Counted from the first letter of the stretch, positions 34,238-43,183 are shown. The stretch is DNA of 64,000 nt from Bacteroidales bacterium (GCA_017559955.1 JAFYPQ010000030.1:1-64000); one strand, 5' to 3'. Made by a program: numbers and translations. Notes: generated from the letters alone by a model not told the origin.

Positions 34238-35626
34238 TTACTTTTTAATGTTTGGAGCCTCCAAACCATACGATTTTGCTCTATCCTCTTTCTTTAACCA
34301 ATATGCAAACAGCATTGATACAACGCCCAACGATGCAAATACCAACATTGGTGTTGTATAATCATATACCTTAACAAATCTATTATCGACTAAAGCCAAA
34401 GATGTAATACAATATTTATCGAGGAGAAATCCTATTAAAAGAGGAAATCCCATAAGTCCCCAATTTTGCACCCAGAATATTAATGAATATCCTGTTCCAA
34501 GCTCCTTATCGTTAATGATTTTTGGCACCGAAGGCCACATGGCAGAAGGAACAAGAGAAAATGCTGCTCCCAATACAAACATCAATATTAGAGCAAACCA
34601 CCAATAATTTAAGATAGGCAATGCAAACAATAAATGAACAATTACTAACAGCAACGAGCCAAAAATCATTATTGATGCACCATAACCTATGCGGTCGTAT
34701 AAAGTTCCGAACAGAGGTGTAAGAACCATTGTTCCGAAAGGTAATACAGATGGGATTATTCCAGCCAATTCAGGTTCTACATTATATTTGTGAACCATCA
34801 AATCGGATGCATACTTTAAAAACGGGAAAACTGCAGAATAGAAGAACACACAAATAATGGCTATCAACCAAAAGCCCTTATTGGTAACAACCTTTTTAAC
34901 ATCTGATATTTTAAATTTCTCCTCATCTCCATCTTCGTTGAGTGCTCCGTTTGTCTCTTTATCTAACTTTTTATCAAAGAATGTATAACCTATAAATCCT
35001 ACAAAACCTATACATAAGAACAATAAGCACATTAAAATAGGCATTGATTGATTATAATCTACCAACTTGCCACCCTCCATAATACCAAAGTATTCGGCAA
35101 TAGGCATTGCAAACATAAGTGCCATAATTGTTCCTATTCGGGCAATAGCAACCTGTAAGCCCAACGCAAGAGCTATCTCTTTTCCTTTAAACCATTTAAC
35201 AATAATTTTAGTTACGGTAATATTCATTATTTCACAACCTACACCAAATATCGCAAATCCAAGTGATGCATAAAATACCTGACTATTTATTCCAAATATC
35301 TCAGAAGTAGTAGGAAGTGCATCTATTGCAAAATATTTAATGGCAGCTCCTATTATCATTAACATTGCCGAGGTTAATCCTGTAAAACGAATTCCCAATT
35401 TATCAAGAATCAATCCCCCGAAAATAATCATTAATAAGAATACGTTCAGGTATCCGTAGGCACCCGAAAATATTCCATAATCGGTACTATTCCATCTTAA
35501 TTCATTCTCCAATACCTCCTTCATCGGAGCCATAACATCGGTTAGAATATAACCACACATCATTGTGAATGACACAATTATCATCACACCCCATCTGACC
35601 GAAGCTTTATCTATCAATTTTTGCAT
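34238..35626 (-). CDS. Major facilitator superfamily transporter
   Basis: Inner-membrane transporter of 462 residues with twelve predicted helices in two halves separated by a charged loop near 220-245 (D-K-K-L-D-K-E-T-N-G-A-L-N-E-D-G). MFS signatures include G-G-L-I-L-D-K-L-G-I-R near 70 and the matching T-P-L-F-G-T-L-Y-D-R-I-G-Y-G near 303. The substrate cannot be told from sequence. The gene lies 24 bp after rlmD and 16 bp before pnuT, so it may be part of a vitamin- or metabolite-uptake transcript, but the neighbours alone do not fix its role. Confidence 0.85.
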   Translation of the reverse strand: MQKLIDKASVRWGVMIIVSFTMMCGYILTDVMAPMKEVLENELRWNSTDYGIFSGAYGYLNVFLLMIIFGGLILDKLGIRFTGLTSAMLMIIGAAIKYFAIDALPTTSEIFGINSQVFYASLGFAIFGVGCEIMNITVTKIIVKWFKGKEIALALGLQVAIARIGTIMALMFAMPIAEYFGIMEGGKLVDYNQSMPILMCLLFLCIGFVGFIGYTFFDKKLDKETNGALNEDGDEEKFKISDVKKVVTNKGFWLIAIICVFFYSAVFPFLKYASDLMVHKYNVEPELAGIIPSVLPFGTMVLTPLFGTLYDRIGYGASIMIFGSLLLVIVHLLFALPILNYWWFALILMFVLGAAFSLVPSAMWPSVPKIINDKELGTGYSLIFWVQNWGLMGFPLLIGFLLDKYCITSLALVDNRFVKVYDYTTPMLVFASLGVVSMLFAYWLKKEDRAKSYGLEAPNIKK

Positions 35627-35650
35627 TTTATTTACTTATTTAATTGTTAT

Positions 35651-37060
35651 TTATCTTTTTTCGAACAACATTACATTCTCAACATGATGAGTATGGGGGA
35701 ACATATCTACCGGTTGAACTTTGGTAATTTTATATGCACTCTCCAACATTGCTGCATCACGAGCCTGAGTTGCAGGATTACAACTTACATATACTATTTT
35801 TTCTGGTGCAGCTGCAAGAATAACATTTACTACATCTTCGTGCATACCAGCCCTTGGAGGGTCGGTAATAATAACATCCGGACGTCCGTTTTTCTCGACA
35901 AAATCATTTGTAAGAATATCTTTCATATCTCCGGCTATGAAATATGTATTTTCAATGTTGTTTAATTTCGAATTTACTTTTGCATCCTCAATAGCATCGG
36001 GAACATACTCTATACCAATAACCTTTTTTGCCTTTTTTGCCACAAAGTTTGCTATTGTTCCGGTTCCTGTATATAGGTCATACACAAACTCATCTCCCGA
36101 AAGATTTGCAAAATCTCTTACAACGCTATACAAACGGTATGCTTGCTCTGAATTTGTTTGGTAAAACGATTTAGGTCCTACTTTAAATTTCAAATCCTCC
36201 ATCTGCTCTATTATATGGTCTTTCCCGCTCCACGTAAGAATTGGCAAATCGCTTATTATATCGTTGCATTTTTGATTTATAACATACATTAACGATGTTA
36301 TTTGAGGGAACGATGATGATATATGTTGCATCATATTTACAATTTTATCTTTATCGTCAGTTGCAAAAATAACAATAAGCATAATCTCTCCTGTTGAAGA
36401 TGTGCGAACTATAATACCACGCATATCTCCCACTTGTGCTCTCAAATCGTAAAACGAATATCCGTTTTCAATGGCAAATTCTCTTATCGAGAGACGTATT
36501 TTATTTGAGATATCATCTTGTAAATGACACTCTTTAATATCAAGAACCTTATCGAACATTCCTGGGATGTGAAAACCTAATGCATCCCGTGAAGAGAACT
36601 CCTCTTTTGAGTCTAACTCCTCTTTTGTCAACCATGAACGATTTGAAAAGGTAAACTCTAACTTATTTCTATAATAATATTGTTTTTCTGAACCCAATAT
36701 TGGAGATACCTCAGGAAGCTGAACCTTACCTATACGAGTAAGATTATCTATCACTTGTTGTTGTTTATACTCAATCTGTTTTGAGTAATCGAGGTGCTGC
36801 CATTTACAACCTCCGCACACTCCGAAATGACTACATTTTGGTTCTACCCTGAATGGCGAATACTCTTTAACAGTTATAACTTTTCCTTCGGCATAACTGT
36901 TTTTTTTACGAGTAAGTTGAATATCCGCTATATCGCCCGGTGCGGCATAAGGTATAAACACCACCAAATCATTAACTCTTGCTATAGCCTTTCCCTCGGC
37001 TGCAACTCCTTTTATTTCAACGCCTTCAATTAAAGGCAATTCCTTTTTTTTACGTGCCAA
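35651..37060 (-). CDS. rlmD: 23S rRNA (uracil-5-)-methyltransferase, RlmD/TrmA family
   Basis: SAM-dependent RNA methyltransferase of 469 residues. An N-terminal TRAM domain (about 12-70) is followed by the iron-sulfur cysteines C-x-x-x-x-x-C-G-G-C (about 80-90, K-C-S-H-F-G-V-C-G-G-C-K-W-Q). The SAM-binding region V-Y-D-L-Y-T-G-T-G-T-I lies near 325, and the catalytic motifs T-D-P-P-R-A-G and Y-V-S-C-N-P-A-T are near 395 and 425. The family methylates U747 or U1939 of 23S rRNA, or U54 of tRNA; the exact target cannot be set here. It heads a run of four same-strand genes with short gaps. Confidence 0.9.
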   Translation of the reverse strand: MARKKKELPLIEGVEIKGVAAEGKAIARVNDLVVFIPYAAPGDIADIQLTRKKNSYAEGKVITVKEYSPFRVEPKCSHFGVCGGCKWQHLDYSKQIEYKQQQVIDNLTRIGKVQLPEVSPILGSEKQYYYRNKLEFTFSNRSWLTKEELDSKEEFSSRDALGFHIPGMFDKVLDIKECHLQDDISNKIRLSIREFAIENGYSFYDLRAQVGDMRGIIVRTSSTGEIMLIVIFATDDKDKIVNMMQHISSSFPQITSLMYVINQKCNDIISDLPILTWSGKDHIIEQMEDLKFKVGPKSFYQTNSEQAYRLYSVVRDFANLSGDEFVYDLYTGTGTIANFVAKKAKKVIGIEYVPDAIEDAKVNSKLNNIENTYFIAGDMKDILTNDFVEKNGRPDVIITDPPRAGMHEDVVNVILAAAPEKIVYVSCNPATQARDAAMLESAYKITKVQPVDMFPHTHHVENVMLFEKR

Positions 37061-37114
37061 TTTATTTATATTTTATTGTAAACAATTTACTATTTTCTAC
37101 TCAAAAAAACCTTT

Positions 37115-37122
37115 CAAAGTTA
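37115..37122 (-). promoter_or_regulatory. rlmD -7 promoter box
   Basis: On the minus strand this is TAACTTTG, a full match to TAnnTTTG, giving a leader of about 50 nt. Confidence 0.5.
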
Positions 37123-37192
37123 CACATAATTAGCCTAATTTCAGCCATAAATTATTTTTTTTATTTTTTTTATCATTTAGCCCTCATCCCTC

Positions 37193-37223
37193 TTGCAAAA
37201 TCAGACAGATATTATTACTTTTG
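37193..37223 (+). promoter_or_regulatory. ppdK promoter (-33 and -7)
   Basis: TTG at 37193-37195 and TACTTTTG at 37216-37223 are separated by 20 bp, matching the Bacteroidota layout. The leader to the ATG is about 58 nt. Confidence 0.65.
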
Positions 37224-37286
37224 TAGTTGGTTTGAGATAGAACAATTACTTAATTTTTTATATATTAACTAAACACATCTTAAAGA

Positions 37287-39998
37287 ATGAAGAGAGTTTA
37301 TACCTTTGGTAACGGACAAGCAGAAGGCCGTGCCGATATGAAAAATCTTCTTGGAGGTAAAGGTGCTAACCTTGCAGAGATGAACTTAATTGGAGTTCCT
37401 GTTCCTCCGGGCTTTACCATTACAACTGAAGTTTGTACTACTTACACAAAAGAGGGTAAAGAGGCAGTTGTTGCAATGATTAAAGAAGAGGTTGAGAATG
37501 CAATCGCTTATGTTGAGAGTCTAATGGGAACAAAATTCGGAGATCCCAAGAACCCACTATTGGTGTCAGTTCGTTCAGGAGCACGAGTTTCAATGCCCGG
37601 TATGATGGATACAGTACTTAACCTTGGTATTACTGAAGAGGTTGCTGAAGGTATTGCTGAGAAATCAGGCAATCCTCGTTTTGCGTGGGACTCATACCGT
37701 CGTTTCGTACAAATGTACGGAGACGTTGTTCTTGGAATGAAACCCAAAAGCAAAACAGACATCGATCCATTCGAGGAAGTAATGGACAAAGTAAAAGAGG
37801 CTAAAGGAGTAAAACTAGATACTGAACTTGACGTTGAAGATCTTAAAGAGTTAGTAAAACTTTTCAAGAGTGCAGTAAAAGAGAGAACAGGTAAAGATTT
37901 CCCCGATAATCCTTGGGAGCAACTTTGGGGTGCTATCTGTGCAGTATTTGACAGCTGGATGAACGAGCGTGCTATCTACTACCGCCGTATGAACCAAATT
38001 CCTGAAGAATGGGGAACTGCTGTTAACGTACAAGCAATGGTATTCGGAAACATGGGAGAAACATCTGCAACAGGTGTAGCATTCACTCGTGATGCTGCTA
38101 CAGGTGAAGACATCTTCAATGGAGAGTACCTAATCAACGCACAAGGAGAGGACGTTGTTGCAGGTATCCGTACTCCACAACAAATCACTATCGAGGGTTC
38201 TCGCCGTTGGGCAAAACTTCAAGGAATAAGCGAAGAAGAGCGTGCTGCTAAATATCCTTCACTTGAAGAGGCTATGCCTGAATGTGCTAAAGACCTTATC
38301 GAGACTCAACAAAAATTGGAAGACTACTTTACAGATATGCAAGACCTTGAGTTTACTATCCAAGATGGTAAATTGTGGTTATTGCAAACTCGTAACGGTA
38401 AACGTACAGGTGCAGCCATGGTAAAAATCGCTATGGATATGCTTCGTGATGGACAAATCGACGAAAAAACTGTATTGAAACGTATGGAGCCTCAAAAACT
38501 TGATGAGTTGCTACACCCAATCTTCGATAAAGTAGCTCTTAAAGAGGCACAAGTAATGGCTAAAGGTCTTCCTGCATCTCCTGGTGCTGCATCTGGTCAA
38601 ATCGTATTCTTCGCTGACGATGCAGAGGCTTGGGCAGAGAAACGTAAAAAAGTTATCCTTGTTCGTATCGAAACTTCTCCTGAAGACCTTCGTGGTATGA
38701 ACGTTGCACAAGGTATCCTTACAGCTCGTGGCGGTATGACTTCTCACGCTGCCGTAGTTGCTCGTGGTATGGGTAAATGTTGTGTGTCAGGTGCAGGAGA
38801 AATCATTATCGACTACAAAGCTCGTACAATTGAGATGAGCGGTAAAGTATATAAAGAGGGCGATTGGATTTCATTGAACGGATCTACAGGTGAAGTTTAT
38901 GACGGTCAAGTAAGAACAGTTGAAGCTGACTTGAGCGGAGATTTTGGTGCTATCATGGACATCGCAGAGAAATTTACTCAAATGGATGTTCGTACGAACG
39001 CTGATACTCCTCACGATGCTGAGGTTGCTCGTAAATTTGGAGCTAAAGGTATCGGTCTTTGCCGTACAGAGCACATGTTCTTCGAGGGAGATCGTATCAA
39101 AGCTATGCGTGAGATGATTCTTTCTAAAGACGAAGAGGGACGCCGCGAAGCACTTAAAAAACTTCTTCCAATGCAACGTCAAGACTTCTACGGAATCTTC
39201 AAAGCAATGGATGGATTTGGTGTTACTATCCGTCTTCTTGATCCTCCTCTACACGAATTCGTACCTCATCAATTAGCAACTCAAAAAGAGCTTGCAGAAG
39301 AGATGGGATTGACTATCGAAGAGGTTAAAAATGCAGTTGATGCTCTTGCAGAGTTCAACCCAATGCTTGGACACCGTGGTTGCCGTCTAGGATGTACTTA
39401 TCCTGAGATTACAGAGATGCAAGCTCGCGCTATCATCGAGGCAGCAATGGACGCTCAAGCTGAAGGAACAGTTGTAACTCCTGAGATCATGGTTCCTCTT
39501 GTAGGTTCTTTGAACGAGCTTAAAATGCAAGCTGAGGTTATCACAGCTACAGCAGAGCAAGTATTTGCAGAGCGCGGAGCAAAAGTTGACTATAAGATTG
39601 GTACAATGATCGAGGTTCCTCGTGCAGCTCTTACTGCTGACGAGATTGCTAAAGTTGCAGACTTCTTCTCATTCGGTACTAACGACCTTACTCAAATGAC
39701 ATTCGGATTCTCTCGCGACGACGCTGGAAAATTCTTGAAAGTTTACCAAGAGAAAGGTATCTTGAAAAACGATCCATTCCAAATCTTAGACCAAGAGGGT
39801 GTTGGACAACTTGTTAAGATGGGTACTGAAAAAGGACGTTCAACTAAGAGCCACTTGAAAGTTGGTATCTGCGGTGAGCACGGTGGTGAGCCTTCATCAG
39901 TTAAATTCTGTGCTTCACTTGGTATGAACTATGTAAGCTGTAGCCCATTCCGTGTGCCTATCGCACGTGTAGCAGCTGCTCAGGCTGCAGTTGAATAA
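37287..39998 (+). CDS. ppdK: Pyruvate, phosphate dikinase
   Basis: Cytoplasmic enzyme of 903 residues that interconverts pyruvate, ATP and phosphate with phosphoenolpyruvate, AMP and pyrophosphate, central to glycolysis/gluconeogenesis in anaerobes. The ATP-grasp domain fills about 1-340 (L-G-G-K-G-A-N-L-A-E-M near 22). The swivelling domain carries the phospho-His in G-G-M-T-S-H-A-A-V-V near 483-492. The PEP/pyruvate TIM barrel ends with G-I-C-G-E-H-G-G-E-P near 862, which holds the catalytic Cys. Codon use is unlike its neighbours: CGT, CTT, GCT and C-ending ATC/AAC dominate, a mark of very high expression. It is a single-gene unit with a promoter and a strong terminator. Confidence 0.98.
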   Translation: MKRVYTFGNGQAEGRADMKNLLGGKGANLAEMNLIGVPVPPGFTITTEVCTTYTKEGKEAVVAMIKEEVENAIAYVESLMGTKFGDPKNPLLVSVRSGARVSMPGMMDTVLNLGITEEVAEGIAEKSGNPRFAWDSYRRFVQMYGDVVLGMKPKSKTDIDPFEEVMDKVKEAKGVKLDTELDVEDLKELVKLFKSAVKERTGKDFPDNPWEQLWGAICAVFDSWMNERAIYYRRMNQIPEEWGTAVNVQAMVFGNMGETSATGVAFTRDAATGEDIFNGEYLINAQGEDVVAGIRTPQQITIEGSRRWAKLQGISEEERAAKYPSLEEAMPECAKDLIETQQKLEDYFTDMQDLEFTIQDGKLWLLQTRNGKRTGAAMVKIAMDMLRDGQIDEKTVLKRMEPQKLDELLHPIFDKVALKEAQVMAKGLPASPGAASGQIVFFADDAEAWAEKRKKVILVRIETSPEDLRGMNVAQGILTARGGMTSHAAVVARGMGKCCVSGAGEIIIDYKARTIEMSGKVYKEGDWISLNGSTGEVYDGQVRTVEADLSGDFGAIMDIAEKFTQMDVRTNADTPHDAEVARKFGAKGIGLCRTEHMFFEGDRIKAMREMILSKDEEGRREALKKLLPMQRQDFYGIFKAMDGFGVTIRLLDPPLHEFVPHQLATQKELAEEMGLTIEEVKNAVDALAEFNPMLGHRGCRLGCTYPEITEMQARAIIEAAMDAQAEGTVVTPEIMVPLVGSLNELKMQAEVITATAEQVFAERGAKVDYKIGTMIEVPRAALTADEIAKVADFFSFGTNDLTQMTFGFSRDDAGKFLKVYQEKGILKNDPFQILDQEGVGQLVKMGTEKGRSTKSHLKVGICGEHGGEPSSVKFCASLGMNYVSCSPFRVPIARVAAAQAAVE

Positions 39999-40025
39999 GT
40001 AACAACTTAAACAACTATAAACGTT

Positions 40026-40060
40026 AAGAGGTCGGTTCAAAAAACCGACCTCTTATTTTT
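40026..40060 (+). terminator. Rho-independent terminator after ppdK
   Basis: AAGAGGTCGGTT pairs with AACCGACCTCTT across a short A-rich loop, followed by ATTTTTAT. The long GC-containing stem makes this one of the strongest terminators in the window. Confidence 0.9.
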
Positions 40061-40103
40061 ATAAGCAAATTTCTTAAATCATTTAGACATAATAAATCTA
40101 TAA

Positions 40104-40889
40104 TTAAGGAATACAAACAATCCTAAATCCTATTATAGAAGCTGTAGCTGAGGGATGTTGAAAATTACGAGACACAACCCTGCAACTTGAGGAATAATCT
40201 CTCCAACAGCCCCCTCTTATTACTTTTGATTCTCCTCTAAAATTATTATCTTCATTATTAATATACTTATAAGACCTATAAGTATCACTACACCACTCAT
40301 AAAGATTACCACTCATATCATACACCCCCAATTCATTAGGTTTTTTACTTCCAACAATATGAACCTTTTTTTGGCTATTTGAATTATACCAAGCAACTTT
40401 ATCTATATTATCATCACCACTATATCTACATATATTACTTTTTATACCACCACGAGCCGCATATTCCCACTGTTCTTCAGTTGGTAATTGATAATTCTTT
40501 CCTGTCAACAAACTTAACTTATTACAAAAAGAGTTTGCATCATACCAACTGACATTATTTATAGGCAAATCACCTTCTTCATTATTAAGATCATTTCCTT
40601 CCATTATTATATTCCATTGTTTTTGAGTTACCTCAAAGCATCCTATATAATAAGAATTTATTGAGAGTTCTGTTGCAGGACTTTCATCTTTATATCCTTC
40701 TACTTTAGAGTCATTTCCAATTTTAAACAAACCTCCCTCCACATATATCATTTTTAAATTAATACCGTTTACATTCTCAATATAATTTTGAACTTTAATA
40801 AAAGAGGTACGTTTATTGATATTTTTCTTTGCATTTATTACCAATACTATTGACATTATCATAAGGATAAAAAACAAAACATTTCTCAT
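40104..40889 (-). CDS. SUMF/FGE-like domain protein, probably non-catalytic
   Basis: Membrane-anchored or secreted protein of 261 residues with an N-terminal hydrophobic segment (about 4-19). The rest is one formylglycine-generating-enzyme-sulfatase (SUMF) domain: G-G-L-F-K-I-G-N near 53, C-F-E-V-T-Q-K-Q-W near 83, P-I-N-N-V-S-W-Y-D-A-N-S-F-C near 109, Q-L-P-T-E-E-Q-W-E-Y-A-A-R-G-G near 139, G-V-Y-D-M-S-G-N-L-Y-E-W and the closing R-G-G-C-W and G-F-R-I-V-C. Aligned with human SUMF1, the residue matching Cys336 is Asp and only the Cys341 equivalent remains, so formylglycine synthesis is unlikely. The fold also serves in lipoproteins and gliding proteins (GldJ/GldK type). The gene is AT-rich and stands alone. 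Confidence 0.85.
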   Translation of the reverse strand: MRNVLFFILMIMSIVLVINAKKNINKRTSFIKVQNYIENVNGINLKMIYVEGGLFKIGNDSKVEGYKDESPATELSINSYYIGCFEVTQKQWNIIMEGNDLNNEEGDLPINNVSWYDANSFCNKLSLLTGKNYQLPTEEQWEYAARGGIKSNICRYSGDDNIDKVAWYNSNSQKKVHIVGSKKPNELGVYDMSGNLYEWCSDTYRSYKYINNEDNNFRGESKVIRGGCWRDYSSSCRVVSRNFQHPSATASIIGFRIVCIP

Positions 40890-40933
40890 ATTTCTTAATT
40901 TTATATAAACTATATCGACTTATTGTGAGTTAC

Positions 40934-41059
40934 AAAAAAGGTGCATTCCTGCATCTCGTACCATACAGATAGAGACACAGAAACACACCTCCATAAATGG
41001 GGTGCATTCGCTTGTATTTTCTCTATGTGTATTCTGAAAGGTTGGTCGTTTTCGATTAC
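40934..41059. repeat. Unknown element, copy A (126 bp)
   Basis: It begins AAAAAAGGTGCATTCCT and ends TTGGTCGTTTTCGATTAC, and shares both ends and an internal ACAGAAACACACC (40977-40989) with copy B. GGTGCATTC recurs inside at 41001-41009. A small hairpin CACC-T-CCA-TAAA-TGG-GGTG is possible at about 40986-41005. Read on the minus strand the element would end GGAATGCACC followed by six T's, like the 3' end of a small RNA. No transposase or target-site duplication is seen. Confidence 0.55.
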
Positions 41060-41140
41060 GAGAAATCAGCGATGCTTAATATCAAAGTTTTATATTATAT
41101 TCTGATGTTTTTTAGTTTTTATATTTCTTATTATAAAATA

Positions 41141-41295
41141 AAAAAAGGTGCATTCCTACGCTCGTTCTAAGTAACCGAGGTACGACCAAGCACCCAAACA
41201 CATATAAAACAAGCTACAGAAATACACCCCATATAGGAGCATACTCGTACTGCTTGTTCATCAGTGTTTCCTCTATTTTGGTCGTTTTCGGCTAC
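41141..41295. repeat. Unknown element, copy B (155 bp)
   Basis: It begins with the same 17 bases as copy A and ends TTGGTCGTTTTCGGCTAC (two differences in 18). The internal ACAGAAATACACC (41217-41229) has one difference from copy A. The region between the first and second shared blocks is longer than in A. Starts of the two copies are 207 bp apart, in the same orientation. Confidence 0.55.
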
Positions 41296-41375
41296 TAATG
41301 AACAATAACGATAGTATTTATTGCAAAAATAATATTAATTTTTTATTTATTCATTTTACAGATAATTTTTATTAC

Positions 41376-41411
41376 AAAAAAAATACGAGCCACACTTTGT
41401 ATGGCTCGTAT
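41376..41411 (-). terminator. Terminator of the phosphohexomutase gene
   Basis: ATACGAGCCA and TGGCTCGTAT (41383-41392, 41402-41411) form a perfect 10-bp stem. On the minus strand it is followed by seven or eight T's. Confidence 0.85.
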
Positions 41412-41434
41412 CAAACTTTATGTTTAAATGTTTA

Positions 41435-43183
41435 TTATACTCCAAGTGATGCAGCTACTGCTTTTATCTTATCCTCGGCTTGTGCATTTACTGCTTCATA
41501 CTCAGCGGGTGATGATAATGTTCCACGTACTTCAACATAGAATTTGATTTTTGGTTCTGTTCCCGAAGGACGTATTGATACTTTTGTTCCATCCTCAGTA
41601 AAGTATTGTATCACATTTGCAGTTGTTGGCATATCCAAAGTGAATGTTTCTCCTGCTAATACATCTGTTCCTTTTAGAGTAGCAAAGTCTTTTATTAATA
41701 CTACTTTTGAACCTGCTATTTCGCTTAATGGATTGGCACGGAAATTTTTCATCATTGCCTCAATCTCCTCTGCTCCACTCTTTCCTTTGCGTACCACTGA
41801 AATTCCTTTTTCTTTTGAGAATCCGTATTTAACGTAGATATCTTGTAACATCTCATATACGCTCTTTCCGTTCTCTTTTGCCCACGCTGCTGCCTCTGCC
41901 ATCATTGGTATTGCAGATACTGCATCTTTATCACGAACGAAATCTTCGACCAAGAAACCGTAGCTCTCTTCTCCTCCTCCGATGTAACGCTCTTTTCCTT
42001 CTAACTCACGAATTACTGATGCTATCCATTTAAAACCTGTGTAACAATCGTAGCATTTGATGTCGTTTTTATCTGCAATTGTTTTTATCAATTCGCTTGT
42101 TACAATTGTTTTTACTATAAACTCGTTTCCTTTTAATGTTCCCATTTCTCGAGAACGAGTCATAATATAGTTCAATAATAGGATTGCTATTTGGTTTCCG
42201 TTTATTAATACAAATTCACCTTTATCGTTTTTAACCGCTACTCCAAGACGGTCGGCATCGGGGTCTGATGCCATAATGATATCTGCATCTACCTCTTTTC
42301 CTTTCTCTATTGCCATATTCAATGCAGCGGGTTCCTCTGGGTTGGGAGATGCTACTGTTGGGAAGTTTCCGTCAGGGATATCTTGCTCTGGAACATTGAT
42401 GATATTTGTAAATCCAAATGCACGAAGTGCAGCAGGTACCAATTTTACTCCTGTTCCGTGAATTGGAGTATAAACTATCTTCATATCACTATTGCGTGCC
42501 ACCAAGTCGGGAGATAGTGATAGTTCTTTAATTTTGTTTACATAGATGTCATCAATCTCTTGACCAATTACTTCAATCAATTCAGGATTGCCTTGGAATT
42601 TTATATCTTCAATTCCTGCAACTTTATTTACCTCTGCTATAGTGTTTTTATCGTGAGGAGATATCATTTGTGCACCATCGTTCCAATATGCTTTGTATCC
42701 GTTATACTCTTTTGGATTGTGCGATGCTGTTAAGATAATTCCGCTTTGGCATCCCAACTCACGTATTGCAAACGACATCTCGGGGGTTGGACGCAACGAC
42801 TCAAACAAATATACTTTAATTCCGTTTGCTGAGAATATATCGGCTGATATTTCAGCAAATTTACGGCTGTTGTTACGGCTGTCGTGGCCAATTACAACTT
42901 TAATTTGGTCTAACTCTGCAAACTCTTTTTTTAGATAGTTTGAAAGTCCTTGTGTTGCTGCTCCTACTGTATAAATGTTCATACGATTGGTTCCTACTCC
43001 CATTATTCCACGTAGTCCACCTGTTCCAAACTCTAAATCACGATAGAATGCATCTATTAACTCTGTTTTGTCCTCTTGCTCTAAAAGTTTTTTTACTTCG
43101 GCACGAGTCTCTGCATCGTAACCTTCGCCCATCCATATTTGAGCTCTTTCGGTTACTTGTTTCAATAATTCGTCGTTTTGCAT
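41435..43183 (-). CDS. Phosphoglucomutase/phosphomannomutase family enzyme
   Basis: Alpha-D-phosphohexomutase of 582 residues that shifts phosphate between C1 and C6 of hexoses. The phosphoserine loop G-I-I-L-T-A-S-H-N-P-K-E-Y-N-G-Y-K lies near 136-152, the metal loop D-P-D-A-D-R-L-G-V near 310-318, the sugar loop G-G-E-E-S-Y-G near 408 and the phosphate-binding R-P-S-G-T-E-P-K near 545. The long size and G-T-G-G-L-R-G-I-M-G start fit the PgmB/PMM2-like group. The longest frame reaches an earlier start at 43216, but that falls inside a -7 box; ATG at 43183 (M-Q-N-D-E-L) is the better start. The substrate, glucose or mannose phosphate, is not certain. Confidence 0.93.
   Translation of the reverse strand: MQNDELLKQVTERAQIWMGEGYDAETRAEVKKLLEQEDKTELIDAFYRDLEFGTGGLRGIMGVGTNRMNIYTVGAATQGLSNYLKKEFAELDQIKVVIGHDSRNNSRKFAEISADIFSANGIKVYLFESLRPTPEMSFAIRELGCQSGIILTASHNPKEYNGYKAYWNDGAQMISPHDKNTIAEVNKVAGIEDIKFQGNPELIEVIGQEIDDIYVNKIKELSLSPDLVARNSDMKIVYTPIHGTGVKLVPAALRAFGFTNIINVPEQDIPDGNFPTVASPNPEEPAALNMAIEKGKEVDADIIMASDPDADRLGVAVKNDKGEFVLINGNQIAILLLNYIMTRSREMGTLKGNEFIVKTIVTSELIKTIADKNDIKCYDCYTGFKWIASVIRELEGKERYIGGGEESYGFLVEDFVRDKDAVSAIPMMAEAAAWAKENGKSVYEMLQDIYVKYGFSKEKGISVVRKGKSGAEEIEAMMKNFRANPLSEIAGSKVVLIKDFATLKGTDVLAGETFTLDMPTTANVIQYFTEDGTKVSIRPSGTEPKIKFYVEVRGTLSSPAEYEAVNAQAEDKIKAVAASLGV

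Larger units (their letters stand above)
40890..41434. other. 545-bp noncoding region with two copies of an unknown element
   Basis: The gap lies between the 3' end of the phosphohexomutase gene and the 5' end of the SUMF-like gene, both on the minus strand. It holds two diverged copies of one element (40934-41059 and 41141-41295), an AT-rich spacer, and the phosphohexomutase terminator (41376-41411). The elements are richer in GC than the rest of the gap. A 25-codon minus-strand frame in the first copy (40930-41007) is not kept in the second, which has a stop in the matching frame, so I treat the region as noncoding. Confidence 0.65.

Noticed and set aside
33600-34240. TPP riboswitch for the thiamine genes
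   Set aside because: The gaps between the genes are 12-24 bp, far too short, and no conserved thi-box core is seen.
40930-41007. 25-codon minus-strand frame in copy A of the repeated element
   Set aside because: The matching frame in copy B has a stop and no start, so the shared ends are better explained by a noncoding element.
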